A stretch of DNA of 64,000 nt. It comes from Methylophilus sp. QUAN (GTDB lineage: Bacteria; Pseudomonadota; Gammaproteobacteria; Burkholderiales; Methylophilaceae). Shown here piece after piece: positions 1 to 7,949 of this stretch; the first letter of the stretch is position 1; each line of letters starts with the position of its first letter. The translations under genes and the position numbers were made by a program. Location of the stretch: assembly GCF_015354445.1 (NCBI RefSeq), contig NZ_JADKYT010000003.1, positions 533,907-597,906 on the forward strand. Direction: 5' to 3'. The notes below the pieces were generated by a model. It had not been told where the DNA came from and ran no database searches. It saw nothing but the letters and a program-made list of their open reading frames with translations.

Positions 1-351
1 ATATTGCTGCCAATAAGCTTGGATAGCGACAGCATCATCGGCCTTGACCAGCAAAGCCACAGCACAGACGGCTTGCCAGTCAGGCTTGTTTTTGAGTCCC
101 TGGCAGCCCTGCATCCACGCACGCCAGCTTGTAACCCAGTCCTCTTTTGCCAGTCCAGGCAATTCTGCCCAACTGGCTGGCTTTAACAGGGCATAAGGCT
201 GCGTCGGCACATTGCTCGCCGCTGGTTTTTCAGGCGCTGGTGCCACAGGCGGCTTAGCTGGTGTGGTTGGTTTGGTGACGGGGGGCACGCTTTGGCAACC
301 CGCCAGCAAGCACATGGAGGCCAGCACAATCGCCTGGCAGAATTTGAGCAT
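1..351 (-). CDS. mltA: Membrane-bound lytic murein transglycosylase A, N-terminal part (cut by window edge)
   Basis: The minus strand reads open from the ATG at 349-351 to base 1, giving the first 117 residues. The protein starts MLKFCQAIVLASMCLLAGC, a lipoprotein signal with the lipobox LLAGC at residues 15-19, then a Pro/Ala/Thr-rich linker. After it comes LKPASWAELPGLAKEDWVTS, the usual entry to MltA, an outer-membrane-anchored enzyme that cleaves peptidoglycan to 1,6-anhydromuropeptides. An in-frame ATG at 403-405 would add 18 polar residues, so the inner start is preferred. The catalytic domain lies outside the window. The gene follows apaG on the same strand. Confidence 0.75.
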   Translation of the reverse strand, partial: MLKFCQAIVLASMCLLAGCQSVPPVTKPTTPAKPPVAPAPEKPAASNVPTQPYALLKPASWAELPGLAKEDWVTSWRAWMQGCQGLKNKPDWQAVCAVALLVKADDAVAIQAYWQQY

Positions 352-436
352 ATGGTTGGCTATCACTGTGTTGTTTTTTGCAATGTCGATATTTGGCGTA
401 TGCATACGCCGGATTAAGTCAGCCACATCAACACGC

Positions 437-820
437 TTAGTGCAAACCGGCAGCCTGATGTAACCAAAAGGTCGGGATATCCACCTCAAACCAGTGACCA
501 TCCACCGCAACCATTTGATACGTACCAAACATTTCACCACTTGGCGTGCTGAACATGACGCTACTGGTATAGCGATATTCAGCCTCAGGCGCCAGCAGCG
601 GCTGGTCACCCACCACGCCCAGGCCTTTCACCTCGCGCACTTGCTGCATGGCATCAGTAATGACCCAATGACGGCTGATGAGTTGCACCGGCGTCTTACC
701 GGTATTGCGGATGGTGATGGTGTAGGCATACACATATTGCCCCGCCTCGGGTGACGATTGCGCGGCCAAATACTCGGTAGCAACCGACACCTCGCATGCA
801 TATAAGCCAGTATCCGTCAC
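437..820 (-). CDS. apaG: ApaG family protein
   Basis: 127 residues, the normal ApaG length, forming one immunoglobulin-like beta-sandwich (DUF525). Diagnostic stretches are YVYAYTITIRNTG, VQLISRHWVITDA and GVVGDQPLLAPEAEYRYTS, followed by the glycine-rich G-x-M-x-G-x-Y segment (GEMFGTYQM). In enterobacteria apaG lies near apaH and ksgA; its biochemical role is not firmly settled, with protein interaction or pyrophosphate binding proposed. Here it lies 2 bases after thiG and ahead of mltA on the same strand, so it is probably transcribed with the thiS-thiG pair. Confidence 0.9.
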   Translation of the reverse strand: MTDTGLYACEVSVATEYLAAQSSPEAGQYVYAYTITIRNTGKTPVQLISRHWVITDAMQQVREVKGLGVVGDQPLLAPEAEYRYTSSVMFSTPSGEMFGTYQMVAVDGHWFEVDIPTFWLHQAAGLH

Positions 821-822
821 GA

Positions 823-1611
823 TTAGCCTATCATGCCTGTGGTTGGGGAGCTTGGGCTGGCAGAATACAGCTTCTTCGCCATGCGCCCGGCCAGGAATGA
901 CTCGCGACCCGCTTCAACCGCTTTTTTCATCGCGCTAGCCATTAGCACCGGGTCACGCGCCGCAGCAATCGCCGTGTTCATCAGCACCCCGGCACAGCCG
1001 AGCTCCATAGCAATCGCCGCATCAGAGGCACAGCCCACACCCGCATCAACCAGCACCGGGATCTTGGCACTTTCAATAATAATCTGCAGGTTCCACGGAT
1101 TTAAAATGCCCATGCCGGAACCAATCAACGAGGCCAGCGGCATCACGGCGACACAGCCGATGTCTTCCAGTTGCTTGGCAATAATCGGGTCATCCGAGGT
1201 ATACACCATCACCTCAAACCCCTCTTTCACCAGCGTTTTGGCTGCGGCAATGGTCTCAGTCACATTCGGGTATAAGGTGTTAGGGTCACCCAGCACCTCC
1301 AGCTTGACCAGCTTATGGTCATCCAGCAACTCACGCGCCAGGCGCAAGGTGCGTACCGCATCATCCGCACTGTAACAGCCAGCCGTATTTGGCAAATAGG
1401 TAAACTCACTGGGTGGCAAATAATCCAGCAAAGAAGGTTCACTGGCATTCTGGCCAATATTGGTCCGGCGGATGGCCACGGTGACAATTTCTGCGCCACT
1501 GGCATCAATGGCGGCACGTGTCTGCGTAAAATCCTTGTATTTGCCGGTGCCCACCAACAAGCGGGACTGATAAGACTTACCAGCGATTACCAAAGCGTCA
1601 TTCATATTCAA
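823..1611 (-). CDS. thiG: Thiazole synthase
   Basis: 262 residues, full length. ThiG makes the thiazole phosphate half of thiamine from deoxyxylulose 5-phosphate, dehydroglycine and the sulfur carried on ThiS thiocarboxylate. The fold is a TIM barrel. The Schiff-base lysine is K103 in the segment LVKLEVLGD, and the phosphate-binding end carries [12 protein letters not shown] and [12 protein letters not shown]. It lies directly downstream of its sulfur carrier thiS, the usual pairing. No thiO/thiH or thiE is in the window, so the rest of the pathway is elsewhere. Confidence 0.97.
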   Translation of the reverse strand: MNMNDALVIAGKSYQSRLLVGTGKYKDFTQTRAAIDASGAEIVTVAIRRTNIGQNASEPSLLDYLPPSEFTYLPNTAGCYSADDAVRTLRLARELLDDHKLVKLEVLGDPNTLYPNVTETIAAAKTLVKEGFEVMVYTSDDPIIAKQLEDIGCVAVMPLASLIGSGMGILNPWNLQIIIESAKIPVLVDAGVGCASDAAIAMELGCAGVLMNTAIAAARDPVLMASAMKKAVEAGRESFLAGRMAKKLYSASPSSPTTGMIG

Positions 1612-1651
1612 AACTCTCTATTCAATGCTTTTCAAAACGGTCTGCCAGCCA

Positions 1652-1855
1652 TTAGCCGCCACCAACAGCGCCCACAATTTCCAGCTTATCATCCGCCTGC
1701 AACTGCACATCGGCAAATTGGCTGCGCGGCACAATGTCGCCATTGCGCTCAATGGCAATGCGCTTGCCGGTGAGCTGCATATGCTCCACCAGCGCCAGCA
1801 CGCTCATGGCCTCAGCGGGCAGTACCGTGGCTTTACCGTTGACAAAAATTTGCAT
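1652..1855 (-). CDS. thiS: Sulfur carrier protein ThiS
   Basis: About 67 residues with a ubiquitin-like beta-grasp fold, ending in the Gly-Gly tail (AVGGG) that is adenylated and then thiocarboxylated to donate sulfur to ThiG. The preferred start is the ATG at 1853-1855, giving MQIFVNGK as in other ThiS proteins, with GAAGAG a few bases upstream. An in-frame ATG at 1865-1867 would add four residues (MKSG). The gene is 40 bases upstream of thiG. I found no TPP riboswitch consensus upstream, although thiamine genes often carry one. Confidence 0.92.
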   Translation of the reverse strand: MQIFVNGKATVLPAEAMSVLALVEHMQLTGKRIAIERNGDIVPRSQFADVQLQADDKLEIVGAVGGG

Positions 1856-2206
1856 GCCGCTCTTCATTTTTGATTAATCAAGCCGATATTTTACGAAAAA
1901 TCAGCGCATTTGGCTTTCAGTTTTTCGTGCGCAGTCTTTTTTCATGTGTGGTGCAAGCACAAGCGTGCTTAAAGCCTGTCATCCGAACCGAATGGACATG
2001 CGTTAAGGTAGGGAAACATGGCACCATGTTTGCTTGTATGTTGTAGCAATACAAATATGTCGTAAGAAATTGACAAGTTTGGTCATCACGGCAGAGTTCA
2101 CATTGCTGTACAAGGAACTTTTTGTTAATTTTGGCGCCACATGCACGACGAACACAATTCGTCGTTTTGTGCCCCGAATATTGGAAATCCCAAAAGGAAT
2201 ATTGAA
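1856..2206. other. Divergent intergenic region between thiS and the 62-residue gene
   Basis: 351 bases without a convincing gene. It contains three short inverted repeats: AAGCAC/GTGCTT at 1955-1970, AAACATGG-CA-CCATGTTT at 2014-2031 and ACGACGAA-CACAA-TTCGTCGT at 2145-2165. A weak minus-strand -10 (TAAAAT) for thiS lies at 1888-1893. A TTGACA (about 2069-2074) could be the -35 of the rightward gene, but no good -10 follows at 16-18 bases. Confidence 0.5.
2145..2165 (+). promoter_or_regulatory. Perfect inverted repeat in the leader of the 62-residue gene
   Basis: ACGACGAA and TTCGTCGT form a perfect 8-bp stem with a 5-base loop (CACAA), ending 41 bases before the start codon at 2207. It could be a repressor operator or an RNA stem in the 5' leader. 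The sequence alone does not decide between them. Confidence 0.5.
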
Positions 2207-2395
2207 ATGCAAACCGCTCAGTCACACCAAGCCACTCCGTCCAAGCTTTTTTTAGTGGACGAAATCTATGCACCAAGCCTGAACCCTTCTGCCGCCAACC
2301 TGGCGGATGCCAAGGCAGCCATTGAAGCACAGCAACACACGAAAGCCATTAACGAGTTACACCGCTTTCTAGAGTCCAGCTGCGACTGCGTTTAA
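2207..2395 (+). CDS. 62-residue protein of unknown function
   Basis: A small protein starting MQTAQSHQATPSKLF. The ATG at 2207 has a good ribosome binding site (AAAAGGAA, about 6 bases upstream); upstream in-frame ATGs have none. The middle (NLADAKAAIEAQQHTKAINE) looks helical and amphipathic. The tail ends SSCDCV, a Cys-x-Cys pair that could bind metal or form disulfides. There is no signal peptide or membrane segment. I do not recognise the family. It is not PqqA, which carries a conserved Glu-x3-Tyr. Flanking hairpins and a strong terminator at 2543-2575 suggest a short, well-expressed monocistronic message. Confidence 0.6.
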   Translation: MQTAQSHQATPSKLFLVDEIYAPSLNPSAANLADAKAAIEAQQHTKAINELHRFLESSCDCV

Positions 2396-2418
2396 TCACG
2401 CAGCATTCGCTGGCACAA

Positions 2419-2468
2419 GACCCGGTTTCGGGTCACGATTTTTACTCAATGCAGACACTGCGTTGAGT
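2419..2468 (+). other. Two consecutive hairpins in the 3' region of the small gene
   Basis: GACCCG-GTTT-CGGGTC at 2419-2434 is followed by ACGATTTTT and may be a weak terminator. Directly after it, ACTCAATGCAG and CTGCGTTGAGT (2444-2468) form an 11-bp stem (one T-G wobble) closed by a 3-base loop. They lie between the stop codon at 2395 and the strong terminator at 2543-2575. Confidence 0.5.
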
Positions 2469-2542
2469 CTCAATACACTGATCTGAACTCAGCCTGTAGC
2501 TGGCTTTGCTTCCCTTAAAACAGGGCTTTCTGATCATTTCAC

Positions 2543-2575
2543 AAAAAAAGATGGCGACTAGCGCCATCTTTTTTA
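2543..2575. terminator. Bidirectional terminator between the small gene and gnd
   Basis: AAGATGGCG-ACTAG-CGCCATCTT is a perfect 9-bp stem with an A-run on the left and a T-run on the right. It can end the rightward small transcript and the leftward gnd transcript. Confidence 0.9.
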
Positions 2576-2619
2576 TTTATGCATCTCGCGGGCACCATTG
2601 CCAGTGCCCGACAAAACGA

Positions 2620-4134
2620 TTACTCAATCGCCAGTTGCGGACGACCAGCTTCTGGCCAATCCAGGTGGAAGAACTGACCACGTGGTTGGTCTTTACGCTC
2701 ATAGGTATGTGCGCCAAAGTAATCACGCTGACCTTGCAACAGGTTTGCAGGCAAATCTGCACTTCTGTAACCATCGTAATATGCCAACGCCGCAGCAAAG
2801 CCTTGCGCCGGGATACCATTGGTCACTGCCAGTGCAATCACCTTACGCCAGCCCGCCTGACCATCGTTCATCGCATTGGTGAAGTATGGATCCAGCATCA
2901 GGTTTTTCAGACGTGAATTCAATGCATAAGCATCGGTGATTTTTTGCAGGAAACGCGCGCGGATGATACAACCGCCACGCCAGATTTGGGCAATCTCACC
3001 GAAGTTGAGTTTCCAGTTATAAGCCACTTGTGCTTTGTCGATCAGTTGGAAGCCTTGTGCGTAAGCGCAGATTTTGGAGCAATACAAGGCATTCTTAATC
3101 GCTTCAATAATGGCAGCCTTGTCTTTCTCTTGCACAATCGCCGGACCTTTAAGAATTTTGCTCGCTTCTACGCGCTCTTCTTTCAGGCTGGACAACGCAC
3201 GGGCATACACTGCCGCAGCAATCGCATTTGCTGGCGCACCCAGTTCGAGCGCGTTGGCAGCAGTCCATTGGCCAGTGCCTTTTTGGCCAGCGGTATCCAG
3301 GATCTGGTCAACCAGGAAGCCTTTGCCCGCAGGGTCTTTTTGCTGCAGGATGTCAGCGGTAATTTCGATCAGGAAGCTGGACAACTCACCTTTGTTCCAC
3401 TCGGCAAACACTTTACCGATTTCATCCGCAGGCATGCCCAGCAGGTTTTTCATCAGCCAGTAGGCTTCGCAAATCAACTGCATATCAATGTATTCAATGC
3501 CGTTGTGCACCATTTTCACATAATGGCCAGCACCGTCAGGGCCGATATATTCAGCACAAGAGAAACCACCTTCCACCGGTTTGCCTGGTGTGCCACCTTC
3601 TAAAGGTGCGCCGGTCACAGGGTCAACCTTGGCGGCGATATCACGCCAGATCGGTTCCAGGCTAGACCATGCCTTACGGGTGCCGGATGGCATCAATGAA
3701 GGGCCAAAACGCGCACCGGTTTCACCACCAGACACACCAGAGCCAATAAACTCGATGCCTTTGGCAGCCAGCTCTTTTTCACGGCGGATGGTGTCCGTCC
3801 ACAAGGCATTGCCACCATCAATAATAATGTCGCCCTGCTCCAAAAATGGCAGCAAAGCGTTAATTGTCACGTCAGTGGCACTCCCAGCTTTCACCAGCAG
3901 TACGATTTTACGAGGACGTTTGATGCTCAATACAAAAGAAGCCAGATCGGCATGACCTACCACGCGCTCGTGCGAAGGCTCATTCTTTTTGCATTCCTCA
4001 ATGAAGTTCAGCATTTTTTTTGGGTCACGGTTATAGACCGCAATGGTATAGCCGTGATCCGCAATGTTAAGCGCCAGGTTTTGGCCCATCACTGCCAATC
4101 CCACCAATCCAATATCCGCATTTTTTGTAGTCAT
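2620..4134 (-). CDS. gnd: 6-phosphogluconate dehydrogenase, decarboxylating
   Basis: 504 residues. It oxidises and decarboxylates 6-phosphogluconate to ribulose 5-phosphate with reduction of NAD(P)+. The Rossmann motif [11 protein letters not shown] sits near residues 12-22 and the substrate/catalytic segment is [21 protein letters not shown]. Catalytic His-Asn-Gly appears in [12 protein letters not shown], preceded by an insertion ([18 protein letters not shown]) that helps explain the length over the ~470-residue enterobacterial enzyme. GGETGA replaces the common GGEEGA. In RuMP methylotrophs this enzyme closes the dissimilatory cycle that oxidises formaldehyde-derived carbon to CO2. No zwf or pgl is adjacent. 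Confidence 0.96.
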   Translation of the reverse strand: MTTKNADIGLVGLAVMGQNLALNIADHGYTIAVYNRDPKKMLNFIEECKKNEPSHERVVGHADLASFVLSIKRPRKIVLLVKAGSATDVTINALLPFLEQGDIIIDGGNALWTDTIRREKELAAKGIEFIGSGVSGGETGARFGPSLMPSGTRKAWSSLEPIWRDIAAKVDPVTGAPLEGGTPGKPVEGGFSCAEYIGPDGAGHYVKMVHNGIEYIDMQLICEAYWLMKNLLGMPADEIGKVFAEWNKGELSSFLIEITADILQQKDPAGKGFLVDQILDTAGQKGTGQWTAANALELGAPANAIAAAVYARALSSLKEERVEASKILKGPAIVQEKDKAAIIEAIKNALYCSKICAYAQGFQLIDKAQVAYNWKLNFGEIAQIWRGGCIIRARFLQKITDAYALNSRLKNLMLDPYFTNAMNDGQAGWRKVIALAVTNGIPAQGFAAALAYYDGYRSADLPANLLQGQRDYFGAHTYERKDQPRGQFFHLDWPEAGRPQLAIE

Positions 4135-4166
4135 AGTTATCTCTAATAAATGGTTAATTTAGTTGT

Positions 4167-4196
4167 AAAAAAAGCACAGGCTTTTGGCCTGTGCTT
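4167..4196 (-). terminator. Terminator between the dienelactone hydrolase gene and gnd
   Basis: AAGCACAGGC-TTTTG-GCCTGTGCTT is a perfect 10-bp stem. The A-run on its left is a U-run for leftward transcripts, so it should end the hydrolase message. The run stops about 33 bases before the gnd start codon, so the gnd promoter either overlaps it or lies upstream of it. Confidence 0.8.
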
Positions 4197-4304
4197 GGAC
4201 TAGGGTATGTATTGAATATTGCATGCTCGTTGTGTTGAAATTCGCAACTGGCATACTATATTCAGCACCGTAGTTTTCTTTCACTCAAGTTTGCTAGCAA
4301 TCAC

Positions 4305-5045
4305 TTACTTGAGTACGTTTCCGAACATTTGCAAGGTCAATTGATACCCGAGGTTGACCAGTTGCGCATCGTAACGTTCCCCTTCATCGCGCATAAAGGC
4401 ATGTTGGCCATTAAATTCATGCCAGGTGTAATGCAAACCAGGCAAGGCCGCAAAGCGGTTATAGAGCTCCGCGCGCTTGTCGCCCGGAATGTGTGGATCC
4501 TGCTTGCCCCAGATCATCAGCAGCTCGCCCTTGATCTCGTTGACGCGCTCCATGCTGTGCTGGCCTGGTTTGTTAGGAATAATATTGGTATGCAAATCAG
4601 TGGCGTAGAAGCAGGCAGTTGCTTTCACTTCTGGTTGTAACGCGGCACGGAAAGCCAGGTGGCCACCGATACAGAAACCAGCAGCACCCAAATTGCCGTC
4701 ATACCAGGCTTGTGCGTTCAGGTAATCAATCATGGCACGGTTGTCGGTGTCATACGCTTGCACGTCTTTAGCCATTTTGTCGGCATTGCCTTTGTCGCGG
4801 CCAGCGTCGTCATAGCCTAATACAGTGCCAATCGGGTTTAATTCATGAAACACTTCCGGCACCAGCACAGCATAGCCATGACCCGCTAAAAAGCGTGCAG
4901 CACGCTCAATTGGGCCTGTTTGCTGAAAAATTTCGGAATAAAACAAAACCGCAGGTACTTTGCCATCGTGTTTTGGACGATGAACATAAGTACGCATCAC
5001 TCCGGTTGGAGTGTTTAAATCGACGATTTCGCTTGTAATCAGCAT
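4305..5045 (-). CDS. Dienelactone hydrolase family protein
   Basis: 246 residues, a single alpha/beta-hydrolase domain. The Cys nucleophile is C125 in GFCIGGH; the other triad members appear to be D183 (WGKQDPHIP) and H215 (NGQHAFMRD). This Cys-Asp-His triad defines the dienelactone hydrolase (carboxymethylenebutenolidase) family. There is no signal peptide, so it is cytoplasmic. The neighbours are not aromatic-degradation genes, so the true substrate may be another lactone or ester and the classical name should not be taken literally. An inverted repeat (ACTCAAGT/ACTTGAGT, 4283-4314) overlaps its stop codon. Confidence 0.88.
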   Translation of the reverse strand: MLITSEIVDLNTPTGVMRTYVHRPKHDGKVPAVLFYSEIFQQTGPIERAARFLAGHGYAVLVPEVFHELNPIGTVLGYDDAGRDKGNADKMAKDVQAYDTDNRAMIDYLNAQAWYDGNLGAAGFCIGGHLAFRAALQPEVKATACFYATDLHTNIIPNKPGQHSMERVNEIKGELLMIWGKQDPHIPGDKRAELYNRFAALPGLHYTWHEFNGQHAFMRDEGERYDAQLVNLGYQLTLQMFGNVLK

Positions 5046-5198
5046 GGTAAATCCTTAAGACAATCAAAAATATCGGCTATTCTAGCGCTGTTTGCATGGC
5101 TTTTCACGGGTTATTGTGGGCCGGAATGAGAATTTTTTGCATTTTTGAGTCAAAAACAGATTGCAATGACAGCTTGTCATCCTATCGCCGGAGTTCAT

Positions 5199-6215
5199 AT
5201 GCGCTTATTGCCCTATATCTTCACATTACTGGCTTACGGGCTGCTGACACAGGCGGCACATGCCCAGCCCGACCTGGACCTGGTTTACCACCTCAAAGCT
5301 TCGGTAGTCAAAGTGCACGCCTTAACCAACAGCGGCGGCCACGGTGTCGGTAGCGGTGTCGTCGTCGATAAAGATACGGTTGCCACCAACTGCCATGTGG
5401 TTGCGCATAGCAACGGTATCAGCATTTCTAAGTTTGGCGACAGCATGAGCCCGGTCGAGATGATTGCCGACTGGCGACATGATATCTGCCTGCTGAAATT
5501 CAAATATCTTGAATTACCAGCGGTCAAACTCGCCTCAGCCGCTTCACTGCATTATGGCGATGAGGTATTTTCGATTGGCTTCCCGGGCGGCCCGCCCAAA
5601 CCACAGACCATCGCAGGCAAGGAGCGTGCCTTATACCCTTACGACGGCAGCCTCATTGTACGCACGGATGCTGCCTTTATGATGGGTTCCAGTGGCAGCC
5701 CGACCTTCAACCAGGCTGGCGAGCTGGTATCCCTGAGCACGTTCAAAAGCCCGGGCAAGGATGCTTATTTTTATAGCGTGCCTGTAGAGTGGATACAACA
5801 CCTGATGCAACAGCGCGCTGTAACGACTACGGTGCCCGATGCCACCGCCTTTTGGGATTTGCCTGCGGATGCACGCCCGTATTGGATGCAAGTGGTGCAG
5901 CCTTATCAAACCGGGGATTGGCAGGCGTTAGAAAGCATTGCACGCGCATGGCTTATGCAAGAGCCGCAATCGGCGGAGGCCAATTTTTACCTGGGCAGCG
6001 CGCTACATGGCCAAGGGCAAGCTGGCCCGGCGCAACAAGCCTATGAACGTGCAGTGAGTTTACAGCCCGCCCATATTGACGCCTGGCGCGGTCTGGCTAT
6101 CCTGGCACAACAAACGCAACAGCCCACCTTGCTGAGCAATGCCGAGCAACATATCCAGCAACTGGACAGCCAGGCCTGGCCGGGCATTCAACAGCGCCTG
6201 CAACAACTGCAGTAG
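5199..6215 (+). CDS. Secreted trypsin-like serine protease with C-terminal TPR repeats
   Basis: 338 residues from the ATG at 5199, which is chosen because GGAG lies 5 bases upstream and the product then begins with a clean signal peptide (MRLLPYIFTLLAYGLLTQAAHA). The triad is visible: H66 (ATNCHVVAH), D95 (WRHDICLLK) and S165 (MMGSSGSPTF). The protease domain ends near residue 210. A region with two or more tetratricopeptide repeats follows (AEANFYLGSALHGQGQ, AQQAYERAVSLQPAHIDAWRGLAILAQ). The layout resembles DegP-like periplasmic proteases with TPRs in place of PDZ domains. An upstream in-frame start at 5145 would bury the signal peptide. Confidence 0.85.
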   Translation: MRLLPYIFTLLAYGLLTQAAHAQPDLDLVYHLKASVVKVHALTNSGGHGVGSGVVVDKDTVATNCHVVAHSNGISISKFGDSMSPVEMIADWRHDICLLKFKYLELPAVKLASAASLHYGDEVFSIGFPGGPPKPQTIAGKERALYPYDGSLIVRTDAAFMMGSSGSPTFNQAGELVSLSTFKSPGKDAYFYSVPVEWIQHLMQQRAVTTTVPDATAFWDLPADARPYWMQVVQPYQTGDWQALESIARAWLMQEPQSAEANFYLGSALHGQGQAGPAQQAYERAVSLQPAHIDAWRGLAILAQQTQQPTLLSNAEQHIQQLDSQAWPGIQQRLQQLQ

Positions 6216-6278
6216 CATGATCAAGCGCGCCCGCTCTGATAGAATACGTTTTTTTGATGTTTAGCAGATTACATATCC

Positions 6279-7559
6279 ATGACCTCTCGCAACCAGCAAT
6301 TGTTTGAAAAATCCCAGCAACTGATTCCAGGCGGCGTCAACTCGCCAGTGCGCGCGTTTCGCAGCGTGGGCGGCACGCCTATCTTCTTTAAAAAAGGCCT
6401 GGGCTCCAAACTGTGGGATGTCGATGGCAAAGAATATATCGACTACATCAACTCCTGGGGGCCGATGATCCTGGGGCATGCGCATCCTGAAGTCATCGCC
6501 GCCGTGCAGCAAGCGGCTGCCAATAGCCTGAGCTTTGGTGCGCCCACCGGCCTTGAGCTGGAAATGGCCGAGCTGCTTAACGCGCTAGTGCCTAGCATGG
6601 AACAAGTACGCTTGGTGAGCAGTGGCACCGAAGCCACCATGAGCGCCATCCGCGTTGCGCGCGGCTTTACCAAGCGCAGCAAAATCATCAAATTTGAAGG
6701 CTGCTACCACGGCCACGCCGATGCTTTATTAGTCAAAGCTGGCTCCGGCTTGCTGACGTTTGGCGAGCCAAGCTCGGCTGGTGTGCCTGCAGAAGTGGCT
6801 GCTCACACCTTGACGCTGGACTACAACAACACGCAAATGCTCAAAGATACCTTTGCCAGCATCGGCGATGAAATCGCCTGCGTGATTCTGGAGCCCGTCG
6901 TTGGCAACATGAACCTAATCGTGCCGCATCAGGAATTCTTGCAAACCCTGCGCGAACTATGTACCCAACACGGCACAGTACTGATTTTTGACGAAGTGAT
7001 GACCGGTTTCCGCGTGGCCCTGGGCGGCGCACAAGCCTTGTATGGCATCACACCTGACATGACGACATTGGGCAAAGTCATCGGCGGCGGCTTACCGGTC
7101 GGTGCTTTTGGTGGCCGCAAAGACATTATGGGTGTATTAGCGCCATTAGGCCCGGTCTACCAAGCGGGCACGCTCTCGGGCAACCCGGTGGCGGTCACAG
7201 CAGGCCTGACCACCTTGAAATTGGTGCAAACGCCAGGTTTTTATGAAAAACTGACCACACAAACAACCAAGCTCACCGCAGGCCTGACCCAGGCAGCGCA
7301 GGCCGCAGGCGTGACGTTTAGCGCGCAGAGTGTAGGCGGTATGTTTGGCCTGTACTTCAGTGCCAGCCACCCAAGCAGCTATGCAGAGATGATGCAGGCA
7401 GACAAAAATGCCTTTAACAAATTCTTTCACAGCATGCTGGACAGCGGCATTTACCTCGGCCCGTCCGCCTTTGAAGCAGGTTTTGTTTCAGCAGCGCATA
7501 CCGATGCAGATATCGCGCAAACAGTACAGGCAGCAGCGACCGCTTTCGCAAGCCTGTAA
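6279..7559 (+). CDS. hemL: Glutamate-1-semialdehyde 2,1-aminomutase
   Basis: 426 residues, the standard length. This PLP enzyme moves the amino group of glutamate 1-semialdehyde to give 5-aminolevulinate, the haem and corrin precursor made by the C5 route. The PLP lysine is K266 in [17 protein letters not shown]. Other signatures are [34 protein letters not shown] and [11 protein letters not shown]. It starts 63 bases after the protease gene and ends in a hairpin at 7569-7606. hemE, another haem gene, lies 7 kb downstream behind gltBD. Confidence 0.98.
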   Translation: MTSRNQQLFEKSQQLIPGGVNSPVRAFRSVGGTPIFFKKGLGSKLWDVDGKEYIDYINSWGPMILGHAHPEVIAAVQQAAANSLSFGAPTGLELEMAELLNALVPSMEQVRLVSSGTEATMSAIRVARGFTKRSKIIKFEGCYHGHADALLVKAGSGLLTFGEPSSAGVPAEVAAHTLTLDYNNTQMLKDTFASIGDEIACVILEPVVGNMNLIVPHQEFLQTLRELCTQHGTVLIFDEVMTGFRVALGGAQALYGITPDMTTLGKVIGGGLPVGAFGGRKDIMGVLAPLGPVYQAGTLSGNPVAVTAGLTTLKLVQTPGFYEKLTTQTTKLTAGLTQAAQAAGVTFSAQSVGGMFGLYFSASHPSSYAEMMQADKNAFNKFFHSMLDSGIYLGPSAFEAGFVSAAHTDADIAQTVQAAATAFASL

Positions 7560-7568
7560 TCCCTCATG

Positions 7569-7606
7569 ATCATGCGGCACGCCCATCCACTGGTGTGCCG
7601 CATGAT
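7569..7606. repeat. 12-bp perfect inverted repeat after hemL
   Basis: ATCATGCGGCAC and GTGCCGCATGAT pair perfectly around a 14-base loop, 9 bases after the hemL stop. No T-run follows, so it is not a standard intrinsic terminator. It may protect the mRNA 3' end or be a protein-binding dyad. Confidence 0.6.
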
Positions 7607-7949
7607 GCAAATAAAGCCAACGGACCACATAAAAGCACAAGCCTCACATTGGGCGCTTAAATAAGACAATTCAAATGCGCGCCTTATTTCAAGGCGTCAA
7701 TCCGCAAAAACCCACTTTCCTCAATTAAAACAGCGCACATCTCGTACACAACGTGCGCAACCGTGCCGTAAAAACAGCCAAACTTCGGTCTCGGCTGCCA
7801 TTTTTAACGGGTAAATAAAAACCATTCTCAATTGAAATGAAAAAATAGATTTATCCGTTATTTAACGCAGGCTAAACAATTGAAATTGCTAAACTTTAAC
7901 GGTATCATTGAAGGTTCCTCCAAATGTTTTGTAAGTGAAGAATCTGGCA
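7607..7949 (+). other. gltB upstream region
   Basis: About 340 bases without a gene. It holds a small stem (CGCCTT-ATTTC-AAGGCG, 7680-7696), a GCGCAC/GTGCGC pair (7733-7758), an A/T-rich stretch and the gltB promoter at 7880-7908. I see no sigma-54 promoter in it. The length leaves room for regulator sites, as expected for a nitrogen-assimilation operon. Confidence 0.5.
7880..7908 (+). promoter_or_regulatory. Sigma-70-type promoter for gltB
   Basis: TTGAAA (7880-7885), a 17-base spacer and TATCAT (7903-7908). Transcription would start near 7915, 20-35 bases before the candidate gltB start codons. Confidence 0.6.

Noticed and set aside
1856..2206. Possible TPP riboswitch upstream of thiS-thiG
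   Set aside because: The conserved CTGAGA and the long 3' consensus of the thi-box are not found on either strand in this gap.
2944..3603. 219-residue plus-strand reading frame inside gnd
   Set aside because: Antisense shadow of gnd with no start signal.
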